From CAYLUN01 sp964386865 (GTDB lineage: Bacteria > Verrucomicrobiota > Kiritimatiellia > RFP12 > UBA1067): a stretch of 62,265 nucleotides of DNA. The translations under genes and the position numbers were made by a program. The notes beneath the pieces are model-generated. The model ran no database searches, had not been told where the DNA came from, and was given only the letters and a program-made list of their open reading frames with translations. This document shows, piece by piece, positions 34,801 to 43,010 of the stretch (positions are counted from its first letter, which is position 1; each line of letters opens with the position of its first letter). Location: positions 1-62,265 of the forward strand of contig CAYLUN010000028.1 of NCBI GenBank assembly GCA_964386865.1, given 5' to 3'.

Positions 34801-34859
34801 TCTGCCTCGCCCCAGGCGCAAAGGCCGCAGCCGTGCCAACATGTGTGGAGAATAATCAT
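31833..34859 (-). CDS. SNF2-family DNA helicase/translocase with N-terminal DUF3670
   Basis: 1008 residues from the ATG at 34859; an earlier in-frame start 39 bases upstream has no support. Swi2/Snf2 ATPases translocate on double-stranded DNA and remodel protein-DNA complexes. The N-terminal half includes the SNF2-associated segment EELVALLRSDSPLVYFRGQW (DUF3670). Motor motifs are in order: Walker A DDMGLGKTIQ (about residue 553), DEAQN (motif II, about 651), LTGTPMENHVGDVWSLMDF (III), FTQYAAMG (IV), SLKAGGTGLNLTRATHVFHY (V) and QATDRAFRIGQ (VI). It is translationally coupled to the downstream SWIM protein. Such pairs are widespread; a role in DNA repair or transcription recycling is plausible but not shown. 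Confidence 0.94.
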   Translation of the reverse strand: MIILHTCWHGCGLCAWGEADSVGEAVPLARATETNDVSPFDPGGEALCETLARVMRGVEAPPAEAFALRLDFPTRLTAQGPLPLPSQPFLCSEEMLARASDATRVERRAWRVSALRLPWRAAFTLLGLCKDRRLGPEVFAGEDLLGYAELFHYAGAMVARGRFLPDLRRSADDRYEARWRPCVDREEAGRVSRLTARLPGCAASGQAIAAAAEDFLDETVDRLVRVSVMTTLSRAQAERGKHYSAHDAWFSALRGDERGVRWDAADELGALADQLEGWRRPVEGGCSRDEQVALHLHEPDDPAQPWRLRATFPLPAGPSSPTEGMLLSLGQAILLFPPLGGAEPGPDGPVCLLSALEAHAFLTSSSALLSAAGFKVDLPAWWKPDNLQALTLEAEASPHTASDDMPDNALAERVDVRWSVLLNGAPVSPEELVALLRSDSPLVYFRGQWIHLDVRQLQNALRVGRGHAVDSHSALEVVRLALGTGGGHGGLSVSAVRSAGWLDPFLKRLCGEQTFETLPPPTGFHGELRPYQQRGFSWLVRLREWGFGACLADDMGLGKTIQALAFLLHQREVGEKRPALLVGPMSVLGNWLKEAGRFAPGLRCLLHHGAQRAHGDTFAREVAEHDVVITSYNLLYRDYTDLRKVPWSGVLLDEAQNIKNPDTQQAQAARALQADYRIALTGTPMENHVGDVWSLMDFLNPGMLGRRTAFRDTFFRPIQTGTEPGARARLRRVTTPFILRRLKTDKQIIADLPEKVEGKVYCPLTVEQARLYEEVLEAFHRDLEGLDGVARRGRILAVLTRLKQVCNHPAHYLGEAQASAVRSGKLTRLEEMLEEVFARGESALVFTQYAAMGTLLKRRLCHAFASDMPFLHGGVPRKERDRLVQAYQASTQPLAFILSLKAGGTGLNLTRATHVFHYDRWWNPAVENQATDRAFRIGQTHNVMVHKFLCGGTLEERIDAMIESKTALADEIVSSGESFLTELSNTELHDVLRLDAAQGYWNDGMVEG

Positions 34860-34978
34860 GGCCAACCGCCCATTATAGCGGCTTCTTGCCGTCTGCAACA
34901 GCGGTTAGAATAAAAAAGAAGAACGGCCTCCTCGGCACGCTCTCCCTTTTCGGCGGTTACCGCGCGGCCGCCCAGCCC

Positions 34979-35542
34979 TTACCACCCTTTGGGCGCAGTA
35001 GGCCGGTTGTTGATCTGGCCGGCCGGCTTGTTGGGCGGCGCATTCTTCTCGCGCGTTTCGCGCTCCTCGCGCCAGCGCTTCTGCTCTTCGCCCAAAAGGG
35101 CCGACACCTTTTCCCGCTGGGCGGGCGTCAGGTTGTCTCGGAACACGATGAGCCGTTTCGTAGCCAGCTTCGCTTGCTCCGTCCGCAGCTTGCCGATGCG
35201 CTCGACGTGCTGCATCAGCTCGTTGTCGTTCGCTCCGGGCTCCGCCAAGACCTTCTTGGCGACCTCCGCCTGCTCGAGCGCGGCTTTGTCGATGTCCTCG
35301 TCAAGCTTCTGCGCCTGTTTGTCGAGCGCGTCCAGCTCACCCTTCAGCTTCACCGCCTGCTCGCCCTGTATCCCCACCTGATCCATGAACTCTTGGGAGG
35401 CGATCCGCCGCCCGATCCAGTTCCCCCGTCCGACCATCGCTGTCCGCGCTTTGCGGAACTGCTCGTGCTCGTTCTGCTGGCCCCATGCGCCCAGCCCCGT
35501 CAGAGACAGGGTCAGGAACGTAACGATGATCTGCTGCTTCAT
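34979..35542 (-). CDS. Spy/CpxP-like periplasmic protein
   Basis: 187 residues from the ATG at 35542, chosen because GAGGGGAG lies 8 bases upstream and a signal peptide follows immediately (MKQQIIVTFLTLSLTGLGAWG). The mature protein is almost entirely helical and charged, with a coiled-coil stretch (KLKGELDALDKQAQKLDEDI) and the motif LTPAQREKVSALLGEE. This is the LTxxQ motif of Spy/CpxP/ZraP proteins, periplasmic chaperones or metal/envelope-stress sensors. Unlike classical Spy it has an additional C-terminal Asn/Pro-rich tail. It is divergent from dnaA across the 560-bp gap. Family placement rests on the LTxxQ motif and architecture only. Confidence 0.7.
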   Translation of the reverse strand: MKQQIIVTFLTLSLTGLGAWGQQNEHEQFRKARTAMVGRGNWIGRRIASQEFMDQVGIQGEQAVKLKGELDALDKQAQKLDEDIDKAALEQAEVAKKVLAEPGANDNELMQHVERIGKLRTEQAKLATKRLIVFRDNLTPAQREKVSALLGEEQKRWREERETREKNAPPNKPAGQINNRPTAPKGW

Positions 35543-36102
35543 TTGCTTTCTCCCCTCGCTTGCCTTTGGAGCCACCGTGTTTCTGAACGTCTCGAATCGT
35601 CGTTTATTGCTCAATGTTCATAATTTGGGTGAGAAATGGCTGTTTGCGGCCTGAGGACGCCCACCGTTCCTCAGCCAGGCGCCTCTCGCCGGGCACGAAT
35701 CCGCGCTCGCGGCCTCGCTAAACCGCATTTTTTTGCGTCTCTCCTCTTCCGCGTAGCACGGCTGAAGCGACGAGGCCTAAACTATATAATGTGTTGAACA
35801 ATAACATCTTACAATAAATGTGCGAATCTTCTTTACAGGTTCTTGCTCCCACTCCCTCGAACGGGCCGCTGTCAACAACTGTCCGCCCCGCCCTCGCTTG
35901 CGCGTCCGGCAGGAGGGCCTCGGATTGGCGTAAATGCTTAGGCGCGGGAAGGTTACTGACAAAGCCACACCCTGTTCATAACCTGTTCATAGATTGATTA
36001 TTTTTTTTCCTTGTACGGGGTTTCCAAATGTGGTTCAACTGTAGTGTCACGTAACAGAAGAAAGCGACCTTTCTCCTGCTTGTTTTTCCGGGGATTTATT
36101 TT
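35543..36102. other. dnaA upstream region, AT-rich segments and DnaA-box-like repeats
   Basis: 560 bp with no supported gene. It contains an AT-rich run at about 35777-35822 (TATATAATG, then TTACAATAAATG) and a second at 35986-36012. Near 35971-35992 two copies of TGTTCATA (CTGTTCATAACCTGTTCATAG) resemble the reverse complement of DnaA boxes but match the consensus poorly. A CTGAGGA/TCCTCAG hairpin lies at about 35651-35674. It presumably includes the dnaA promoter and may be part of the origin. Confidence 0.5.
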
Positions 36103-37503
36103 GTGAATTCTATGAATGCTCCAGAGTTGTGGATCAAGGCATGCGAGCATCTCAAAAGCGTTTTGAACAGCGATGTTTACGCACGCTGGATTGAGATCAT
36201 CAAGCCCGTCGCGATTCAAGACAGCCGCTTTGTCTTGCACGTCGACAACGACTTCTGCCAGACTTGGCTAGAAGACAATTACCACGATTTCATCGTCGAC
36301 GCCCTGCGTTCAGCGGGGGCCCCCGGTGAGCTGGGTATCCGCTTCGTCGTGAAAACCTTTGACGCGCCAGCCGACCGGCACGCAGGCGAGGCCCCGCCCG
36401 CGAAAGCGGAGGTTCGGCCCGCCCCTCCCAAGAGACGTCAGAAGGCGAACGGCGTGGGCTCGATCGGCCTGCTCAACCCCAGCTTCACCTTCGAGAATTT
36501 CGTCACCGGGCCTTCGAACAGTTTTGCCCATGCCGCCGCGCTGGGCGTCTCCCAGTCGCCGGGGCGGGCCTACAACCCGCTTTTCATCTACGGGCAGACG
36601 GGCATTGGCAAGACGCACTTGATGCAGGCTGTCGGCCACCGCATCCTGCAGTCGCCGGGCATGACGATCACGTACGTCTCGTCCGAAACGCTGCTGAACG
36701 AGTACGTCGAGTCTCTTAAGAACCGGACGACCATGGAGTTCCGAAACCGGTACCGCAGCACCGACGTGCTGCTGGTCGACGACATCCAGTTCCTCGCCGG
36801 CAAAGACAGCCTGCAGGAGGAGTTCTTTCACACGTTCAACGCGCTGTATGACGCCCACAAGCAGATCATCATGACGAGCGACCTGCCGCCGCGCGACCTG
36901 AAAGGGCTGGAGCCGCGGCTGGTGTCACGCTTCGAGTGGGGCCTCGTGACGGAGATCGAGTCGCCGGATTTTGAAACCCGCCTCGCCATTCTCCGCTACA
37001 AGCAGACGCTGACCAAAGTCCGCTTGCCGGATGAGCTGCTGACCTTTATCGCCGACAACATCAAGTCTAACGTGCGCAGCTTGGAGGGCGCCCTGACGCG
37101 AACCATTTCGTTCGCGTCTCTCAACAGCCAAGCCCCGCTTACGCTCGAGATGCTGCGCAATCTCCTCAAAGATCAGCTGACCGACGAGCGACAGAAAGAC
37201 CTGTCCTTCGACGACATCCAGCGCATGGTGGCTGATTACTTCGACCTGCGAATGACCGACATGTCGAGCAAGCGGCGCCCGCGCGCTCTCTCCGCTCCGC
37301 GCCAGGTAGCCATGTTTCTCTGCCGCAAGCTGACGCGGTCGTCTCTTCCCGAGATTGCCAACTCGTTCGGCAAGACTCACGCGACCGTGGTCCACGCGTG
37401 CAAAACGGTTCAAGACCGCATTCAGGTCGAGCCGGAACTCCGCGATTCCGTGCGCGATATCACCCGTAAACTCGGCCGAGACCCGCTGTCTTTCAACCTG
37501 TGA
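36103..37503 (+). CDS. dnaA: Chromosomal replication initiator DnaA
   Basis: 466 residues. DnaA binds DnaA boxes at oriC and melts the DNA to start replication. Domain I is visible in PELWIKACEHLKSVLNSDVYARWIEIIKPV. A short linker (about residues 85-115) follows. The AAA+ domain has Walker A GQTGIGKTHL (about 162-171) and Walker B VLLVDDIQFLAGK (about 222-234). The C-terminal DNA-binding domain carries the signature FGKTHATVVHACKTV. The GTG at 36103 is chosen because GGGGA lies 8 bases upstream; an ATG nine bases later is possible. dnaN follows on the same strand after 318 bp, the ancestral dnaA-dnaN order. Confidence 0.97.
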   Translation: MNSMNAPELWIKACEHLKSVLNSDVYARWIEIIKPVAIQDSRFVLHVDNDFCQTWLEDNYHDFIVDALRSAGAPGELGIRFVVKTFDAPADRHAGEAPPAKAEVRPAPPKRRQKANGVGSIGLLNPSFTFENFVTGPSNSFAHAAALGVSQSPGRAYNPLFIYGQTGIGKTHLMQAVGHRILQSPGMTITYVSSETLLNEYVESLKNRTTMEFRNRYRSTDVLLVDDIQFLAGKDSLQEEFFHTFNALYDAHKQIIMTSDLPPRDLKGLEPRLVSRFEWGLVTEIESPDFETRLAILRYKQTLTKVRLPDELLTFIADNIKSNVRSLEGALTRTISFASLNSQAPLTLEMLRNLLKDQLTDERQKDLSFDDIQRMVADYFDLRMTDMSSKRRPRALSAPRQVAMFLCRKLTRSSLPEIANSFGKTHATVVHACKTVQDRIQVEPELRDSVRDITRKLGRDPLSFNL

Positions 37504-37821
37504 GGAGCCTTCAATCGCTTGTCGATAGCCTGAGGATAGCCTGTTCATTTCTTATCACAACACACTCAGTTATCGACACCCGCACGATCTCTCGCCTCAT
37601 CTATCATCCACCTTCACTGAGTTATCAACACCTTGTATGTTCCTGATTAGATCACATAAGAGTTTAAACATAAACGAGTTACATACTTGTTCACAGGTTT
37701 GTACGTCCCTACTGTTACCACTAATCACTCTTTACTTTAATACCTGTAATAGGCTAAACTTAGGCTTTCACTTTTGGTATCAGAGGCTGAGATTGACATC
37801 ATCCACAGAGGAGTTGCGGAT
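37504..37821. other. Candidate replication origin between dnaA and dnaN
   Basis: 318 bp, AT-rich from about 37545 to 37790, with no gene. DnaA-box-like 9-mers: TTATCGACA (37570-37578) and TTATCAACA (37622-37630), each one base off TTATCCACA and embedded in a direct repeat ACT(C/G)AGTTATC(G/A)ACACC spaced 52 bp; TTGTTCACA (about 37686); TCATCCACA (37799-37807). The cluster and the position next to dnaA support an origin. The region upstream of mnmG is a rival. Confidence 0.5.
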
Positions 37822-38916
37822 ATGAAGTTTACCATCGTTCGCTCGAAGTTTCTTGAAGGCTTGCAGACGGTTCAGAACGTGGTGTCAGCGAAAGGGTCAC
37901 TTCAGATCCTGTCGAATGCTTTGATCCATGTGGACGATAACCAGATGTGTATCACGACGACCGACTTGGATATCGCCGTGAGGTGTTTCGTGGAGTGTGA
38001 GGTTGAGCGTCCGGGCAGCACGACGCTGCCGATTCGGCGCGTCGCGAGCATCATCCGGGAGCTCGATGAAGGGCGGATTTTGGTCGACGTCAACGACGAC
38101 GATGTGGCAACGGTGCAGTGCGGTTCTTCGTTCTTCAAGATCATCGGGCTGCCGACGCGCGATTTTCCGCCGGTTCCCTCCGCAGACGGCAAGTTCTGCT
38201 ATCGCATTGACCAGGGAGCGTTTCGCGAGATGCTGAGGAAGACGAGCTATGCGGCGTCGCTGGATGAGACGCGCCGCGTGCTGAATGGAGTGCTGCTGGC
38301 TTTCAAGGAAAATAAGCTGACGATGGTCGCCACGGACGGCCGCCGCCTCGCGCTCGTGGAGCATGAGATCGAGTTTCCGCCAGAAGCCGAGACGGAGATG
38401 ATTCTCCCGACCAAAGCGGTCAGCGAGCTGATGCGCATTTTGAGCAATGACGGAGATCTGAAGATCTACGCGCAAAAGAACCAGGTCATCTTTGAGCTGG
38501 GCAGCACCATGCTGAGCAGCAAGCTGATCGATGGCGTGTATCCCAACTACCGGCAGGTCATACCGAGCGGGTGCGACGAGCGCGTGACGATTGAGCGTGA
38601 GCTGCTGCTCTCGGCGCTGCGGCGCGTCTCCGTTGTCACCACGGATAAATCGAACGCCACGCGGCTGACGTTCTCCGCAAATCAGCTGACGATTTCGACA
38701 AACACGCCCGACGTCGGCGAAGGGCGCGACACGGTGCCGGTCAAGTACGCAGGCAAGGAGATATCGATCATCTTCAACCCCGAGTATGTGATGGACCCTC
38801 TGCGCAACATCGATGACGACGAGGTGTTCATCGAGATGAACGACGGGCACAGCCCGGCGCTGCTGAAGTGCAGCATTCCGTTCCTGTACGTGCTGATGCC
38901 TCTGCGCATCAGTTGA
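37822..38916 (+). CDS. dnaN: DNA polymerase III beta subunit (sliding clamp)
   Basis: 364 residues. DnaN forms the dimeric ring that tethers polymerase III and many repair proteins to DNA. The start MKFTIVRSKFLEGLQTVQNVVSAKGSLQIL and the C-terminal VLMPLRIS (from YVLMPMRI in other clamps) are diagnostic, and three repeated clamp domains fill the length. AGAGGAG lies 8 bases before the ATG at 37822; an upstream in-frame GTG at 37774 would add residues with no counterpart in the family. It follows dnaA and precedes tRNA-Gln on the same strand. Confidence 0.97.
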   Translation: MKFTIVRSKFLEGLQTVQNVVSAKGSLQILSNALIHVDDNQMCITTTDLDIAVRCFVECEVERPGSTTLPIRRVASIIRELDEGRILVDVNDDDVATVQCGSSFFKIIGLPTRDFPPVPSADGKFCYRIDQGAFREMLRKTSYAASLDETRRVLNGVLLAFKENKLTMVATDGRRLALVEHEIEFPPEAETEMILPTKAVSELMRILSNDGDLKIYAQKNQVIFELGSTMLSSKLIDGVYPNYRQVIPSGCDERVTIERELLLSALRRVSVVTTDKSNATRLTFSANQLTISTNTPDVGEGRDTVPVKYAGKEISIIFNPEYVMDPLRNIDDDEVFIEMNDGHSPALLKCSIPFLYVLMPLRIS

Positions 38917-38936
38917 AAAGAACAGACAAAACGGGA

Positions 38937-38966
38937 TTGCGTTGGAGAGCAGGTTTCCGGTAAGAT
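38937..38966 (+). promoter_or_regulatory. Candidate promoter of tRNA-Gln
   Basis: TTGCGT (38937-38942) and TAAGAT (38961-38966) with an 18-base spacer end 30 bases before the tRNA, in the 80-bp gap after dnaN. Confidence 0.45.
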
Positions 38967-38996
38967 ACCAATCCGTTTTTGAGAGAAAACAGCTTT

Positions 38997-39070
38997 TGCC
39001 TCATGGTGTAACGGTAGCACAGCAGACTCTGGATCTGCTTGTTTAGGTTCAAATCCTAATGAGGCAACCA
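38997..39070 (+). tRNA. tRNA-Gln(CTG), CCA encoded
   Basis: Acceptor arms TGCCTCA and TGAGGCA pair fully. The D-arm contains GTGTAACGGTAGCAC. The anticodon stem GCAGA/TCTGC closes loop CTCTGGA with anticodon CTG (reads CAG). The T-arm is TTAGG-TTCAAAT-CCTAA. Discriminator A and CCA (39068-39070) are encoded. Confidence 0.95.
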
Positions 39071-39077
39071 CTTTCAT

Positions 39078-39124
39078 AGACCCGAAGAACCGAGCACGCA
39101 CAAGGTTTTCGGGTCTTTTTTTTT
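39078..39124 (+). terminator. Rho-independent terminator after tRNA-Gln
   Basis: AGACCCGAAGAACC pairs with GGTTTTCGGGTCT across a 12-base loop and is followed by nine T residues. This is a textbook intrinsic terminator 7 bases beyond the CCA end. Confidence 0.85.
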
Positions 39125-39159
39125 GTACTTTTCGTTTTCACAAGGGGGAGTTGCACGTC

Positions 39160-41493
39160 ATGTCTTTAGCGGGAGGTGAGCAGGATTTGGGCCTCGACGC
39201 GCTGCCGCGTCTGGTGGAGGAGCTGTCGATCACGCCGCGTCAGATCGCAGCCGTCGCGCGTCTGCTGTCCGAGGGCAACACGATTCCCTTCATCGCGCGG
39301 TACCGCAAAGAGGTTCACGGCAATCTGGACGAGGTGCAGATCGCGAAAATCCAGGAGCGCCTCACGTACCACCGGGAGATGGAAGAGCGCCGCTCGACCA
39401 TCCTGAGGTCGATCGAGGAGCAGGGCAAGCTGACCGATGAGCTGAAGGCGAAGATACAAGGGTGCTTGTCCAAGACGGCGCTGGAAGACCTCTACCTGCC
39501 GTACAAGCCGAAGCGCCGCACGCGTGCGATGATTGCGCGCGAGAAGGGGCTCGAGCCGCTGGCGCTGATGATCATCGAGCAGACGGCGGCGCTTCCCGAG
39601 ACCGAGGCGCTGGCGTTTGTGGATGCTGAGAAAGGAGTCGAGGACGCAGCCGCGGCGCTCGGCGGCGCCCGAGACATCGTGGCGGAGATGGTCTCCGAGA
39701 ATGCGGACGTGCGCGGCCTCGTGAGGCAGGCGTTCTTCTCGGAGGGCGCGGTCGTCTCCGAGGTCGTCGAGCCCAAGCCGGCGGAGCCGACCAAGTTCGA
39801 GCAGTACTACGACTTCAAGGAGAAGGTCGCGACGATTCCGTCGCACCGCTTTCTGGCGATCCGCCGCGGCCAGGAGGAGAAGATTCTGCGCGTGCGCTTG
39901 ACCTGTGAGCCCGAGCCTTCCCTCAGGCGCATCGCGGAGATCTACCGCCTGAATGAGGCCAGGCCCTTCGGCGCTCAGCTGAAGGCGGCGATCGAGGACG
40001 GCTACAAGCGCCTGATCGCGCCGAGCGTCGAGATCGATGTGAGCGTCGAGATGAAGATGAGGTCGGACCGGGCGGCCGTCGAGATCTTCGCGCAGAACCT
40101 CCGCAATCTCTTGCTCCAGGCGCCGCTCGGCGAAAAGAAGGTGGTCGGGATCGACCCCGGACTCCGGACGGGGTGCAAGTGCGTGGCGCTGGATTCAACC
40201 GGCAAGTTTCTCGAGACGTGTACGATCTATCCGACGCAGGGCGAGCGAAAAGAGATCGAAGCCAAGGTCGATGTCTGCAAGCTGGTTTCGAAGTACCGCC
40301 CGTACGCCATCGCGATCGGCAACGGCACGGCGGGCCGCGAGACCGAGTCCTTCGTGCGCGGCGTGCTCAAAGAGGCCAACGTCAAAGACGTGATCGTGAT
40401 CTCGGTGAACGAGTCGGGCGCGTCCGTCTACAGCGCGTCGGAGGTCGCCCGCGAAGAGTTTCCGGACCTCGACCTGACCATCCGCGGGGCGATTTCGATC
40501 GGGCGGCGCCTGCAGGATCCGCTGGCGGAGCTGGTCAAGATCGACCCCAAGGCGATCGGCGTCGGGCAGTACCAGCACGACGTCCACCAGCAGCTGCTGG
40601 CCGATAAGCTGGACGAGGTGGTGGAGAGCTGCGTCAACCACGTCGGCGTGGAGCTGAACACGGCCAGCGCCCCCCTGCTCACGCGCGTCTCCGGCATTGG
40701 CGCCACGATGGCCCGAAGAATCGTCTCGTACCGCAACGAGAACGGCGCCTTCGCGAGCCGCAGGCAGCTGGCGAAGGTTCCGGGGCTGGGCCCCAAGACC
40801 TTTGAGCAGGCGGCCGGATTCCTGCGCATCCGAGGCGCGCAGCATCCGCTGGACGCCTCGGCCGTGCATCCCGAGCGCTATGAGCTGGTTGAGCGGATGG
40901 CCAAGGATTTGGGCGTGGAGCTGCCGGCCTTGATCGGCAGCGCGGCGCTGGTCGACCGGATCCCGCTCGCCACGTACGTGTCGGATGCGGTCGGCGAGCC
41001 GACGCTGCGGGACATCATCGCGGAGCTCAAGAAGCCGGGGCGCGACCCGCGCGCGACCTTCGAGAAGCCGGCGTTCCGCGACGACGTGACGGAGTTCGAG
41101 CACGTCAAGGAGGGCATGGTGCTCGAAGGCGTGGTGACGAACGTGACGGCCTTCGGCGCGTTCGTGGACATCGGCGTGCACCAGGACGGGCTCGTGCACG
41201 TCTCGGAGCTCTCGGACCGGTTCATCCGCGAGCCGTCGGAAGTGGTCAAGACCGGCGACCGCCTGAAGGTGCGCGTGCTGAGCGTGGACAAGGCGCGGCG
41301 CCGGATCGCGCTCAGCGCGAAGTCCCAGGCCGCGGCTGGCGCGGCGCGGCCGGCGGCCGGCGGCGCGCCGCACCACCACGGTGACGCCAGGACGGTCCAG
41401 CGGCCTGCAGGCGTCGGCCTCCAGCCGCCGCGCCCGCGCGAGGAGCGGCCGCCCCGCGGCGGCTTCTCGGCGAACCCCTTCTCTGGGCTTTGA
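39160..41493 (+). CDS. tex: Tex-family RNA-binding protein (YhgF/Tex)
   Basis: 777 residues, the usual Tex length. Tex is a nucleic-acid-binding protein that acts with the transcription machinery in the cytosol. The N-terminal helical part has LLSEGNTIPFIARYRKEVHGNLDE. A YqgF-like RNase H fold begins VVGIDPGLRTGCKCVALD (near residue 328). Helix-hairpin-helix motifs follow (SGIGATMARRIVSYRNENG; LAKVPGLGPKTFEQAAGFL). An S1 RNA-binding domain sits near residues 645-720 (VLEGVVTNVTAFGAFVDIGV...RIALSAK). The C-terminal tail is rich in Arg, Pro and Gly. AAGGGGGAG 9 bases before the ATG at 39160 fixes the start; the TTG at 39151 abuts that site. mnmE starts 4 bases after its stop. Confidence 0.96.
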   Translation: MSLAGGEQDLGLDALPRLVEELSITPRQIAAVARLLSEGNTIPFIARYRKEVHGNLDEVQIAKIQERLTYHREMEERRSTILRSIEEQGKLTDELKAKIQGCLSKTALEDLYLPYKPKRRTRAMIAREKGLEPLALMIIEQTAALPETEALAFVDAEKGVEDAAAALGGARDIVAEMVSENADVRGLVRQAFFSEGAVVSEVVEPKPAEPTKFEQYYDFKEKVATIPSHRFLAIRRGQEEKILRVRLTCEPEPSLRRIAEIYRLNEARPFGAQLKAAIEDGYKRLIAPSVEIDVSVEMKMRSDRAAVEIFAQNLRNLLLQAPLGEKKVVGIDPGLRTGCKCVALDSTGKFLETCTIYPTQGERKEIEAKVDVCKLVSKYRPYAIAIGNGTAGRETESFVRGVLKEANVKDVIVISVNESGASVYSASEVAREEFPDLDLTIRGAISIGRRLQDPLAELVKIDPKAIGVGQYQHDVHQQLLADKLDEVVESCVNHVGVELNTASAPLLTRVSGIGATMARRIVSYRNENGAFASRRQLAKVPGLGPKTFEQAAGFLRIRGAQHPLDASAVHPERYELVERMAKDLGVELPALIGSAALVDRIPLATYVSDAVGEPTLRDIIAELKKPGRDPRATFEKPAFRDDVTEFEHVKEGMVLEGVVTNVTAFGAFVDIGVHQDGLVHVSELSDRFIREPSEVVKTGDRLKVRVLSVDKARRRIALSAKSQAAAGAARPAAGGAPHHHGDARTVQRPAGVGLQPPRPREERPPRGGFSANPFSGL

Positions 41494-41497
41494 TGCC

Positions 41498-42862
41498 ATG
41501 GACGCTGCGCACACAGCCCCGCCTATCGCCGCGGTCGCCACCGCAACCGGGCCGGCGGGCGTGTGCGTCGTGCGCGTGTCTGGGCCTGGCGCGCTTGAGC
41601 TCGGAGACCGCCTCGCCTGTGCGGCGGCGTCCAAGCCCTCGCGGCGACCGGGCGGGACGTTCTTCCACGCGCGCGTGTTCGACCCGCTCACGGGCGGGGC
41701 CGTGGACGATGCGGTGCTCCTCGTCTATCGGGCGCCGCACAGCTACACGGGCGAGGACACGCTCGAGATTCAGGGCCACGGAGGCGCCCTCACCGCTCGG
41801 CTTCTGCTGGAGGCGGCCCTCTCCGCCGGCGCGCGCGTGGCCGAGCCGGGCGAGTTCACCAAGCGCGCGTTCCTGAACGGCCGGATCGACCTGACGCAAG
41901 CCGAGGCCGTGTGTGACCTGATTCAGGCCCGCACCGAGCGGGCCGCTCATGCGGCGCGGGCTCAGCTCGACGGCGCCCTCGGGCTGCGCGTCGGCGCGCT
42001 GTACGAGAGGCTCACGGCGCTCTGCGCCGACGTGGAGCACCTGCTGGATTTCGACGAGGGCGAGCTGCCCCGCAGATTTTTTGACGAGTCTGGCGAGCGC
42101 TTGTCCGCCCTGAAGGGCGAGCTGGAGGCGCTGATCGGCACCTGGCGCGAGGGCCACCTGCTGCGGGACGGCGCGCTGGTTGTCATCAGCGGCAGGCCCA
42201 ACGCGGGCAAGTCATCGCTGCTCAACGCGCTGCTGGGGCGGGACCGGGCCATCGTACACCACGAGCCGGGCACGACGCGCGACGCCATCGAGGAGGGGTG
42301 CGCGATCGGCGGCGTTCCGCTGCGGCTGGTCGACACTGCGGGCCTGCGCGAGACGGCCGACGCGGTTGAGGCCGAGGGCATTTCCCGCGCTCGCGCAAGG
42401 ATGCGGCTGGCGGACGTCATCATCCACCTGGTGGACCCCTCGGCCCAGGCCGAGCTGGCGGAGGAGGCACTTGACCCGGCGCGCACCGTGCTGGGCCTAG
42501 CGAAGTGCGATTTGCCCTGGGCGAGCTGCCCTGCCGTGCGGGACGGCGTGACCGCCGTGCGCTTTTCGTCCAAGACGGGAGAAGGGCTGCCGGAGCTGCG
42601 CGCGGCCGTGCTGGCGAAGCTGGGGCTTGCCGCCGAGGGCTCGGGCGAGCCCGCTGTGGCCTTGCGGCATGTGACCGAATTGCGGACGGCCTTGGAACAG
42701 GCGCAGTTGGCCGGCGCGGCCTTGGCGGGCGGGTCGGAGAGGCTGGTGATCGCCGCCAACCATCTGCGCGAGGCAGCCGAGTCGCTGGGCAGGATCGTGG
42801 GCCGGGTCTACTCGGCGGATTTGCTCGACGCCATCTTTAGCCGGTTCTGCGTCGGAAAATAG
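41498..42862 (+). CDS. mnmE: tRNA-modification GTPase MnmE
   Basis: 454 residues. MnmE works with MnmG to install the carboxymethylaminomethyl group at wobble U34 of tRNAs. The N-terminal formyl-THF-binding domain shows ATATGPAGVCVVRVSGPGAL and GEDTLEIQGHGG, then EPGEFTKRAFLNGRIDLTQAEAV. The GTPase domain inserted in the helical part has G1 GRPNAGKSSLLNALLG (about residue 231), G2 PGTTRD and G3 DTAGLRE. The C-terminus ends FSRFCVGK, matching the family's F-C-I-G-K with the essential cysteine. The ATG at 41498 is 4 bases after the tex stop, so the two are likely cotranscribed. Its partner mnmG lies 1.8 kb downstream. Confidence 0.97.
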   Translation: MDAAHTAPPIAAVATATGPAGVCVVRVSGPGALELGDRLACAAASKPSRRPGGTFFHARVFDPLTGGAVDDAVLLVYRAPHSYTGEDTLEIQGHGGALTARLLLEAALSAGARVAEPGEFTKRAFLNGRIDLTQAEAVCDLIQARTERAAHAARAQLDGALGLRVGALYERLTALCADVEHLLDFDEGELPRRFFDESGERLSALKGELEALIGTWREGHLLRDGALVVISGRPNAGKSSLLNALLGRDRAIVHHEPGTTRDAIEEGCAIGGVPLRLVDTAGLRETADAVEAEGISRARARMRLADVIIHLVDPSAQAELAEEALDPARTVLGLAKCDLPWASCPAVRDGVTAVRFSSKTGEGLPELRAAVLAKLGLAAEGSGEPAVALRHVTELRTALEQAQLAGAALAGGSERLVIAANHLREAAESLGRIVGRVYSADLLDAIFSRFCVGK

Positions 42863-42913
42863 AGGCGCCGCCGTCTGCCGCACGCGCGCGCAGCCCGAAC
42901 GCTGATTTTTCTG

Positions 42914-42943
42914 TTGGCTATCCGCTGGCGAAATCGCTACAGT
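42914..42943 (+). promoter_or_regulatory. Candidate promoter upstream of the 213-residue membrane protein
   Basis: TTGGCT (42914-42919) and TACAGT (42938-42943), spacer 18, in the 148-bp gap after mnmE. The gene then starts after GAAAGGAG at about 42997-43004. Confidence 0.35.
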
Positions 42944-43010
42944 AAGAGCAAGGTTTGAATGTGGGTGTCGCGCGGGCGTTAGTTCTGGAAACATAGAAAG
43001 GAGACTGGCT

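Noticed and set aside
35777..35968. 63-codon minus-strand frame in the dnaA upstream region
   Set aside because: Lies in the AT-rich candidate promoter/origin DNA with no start signal.
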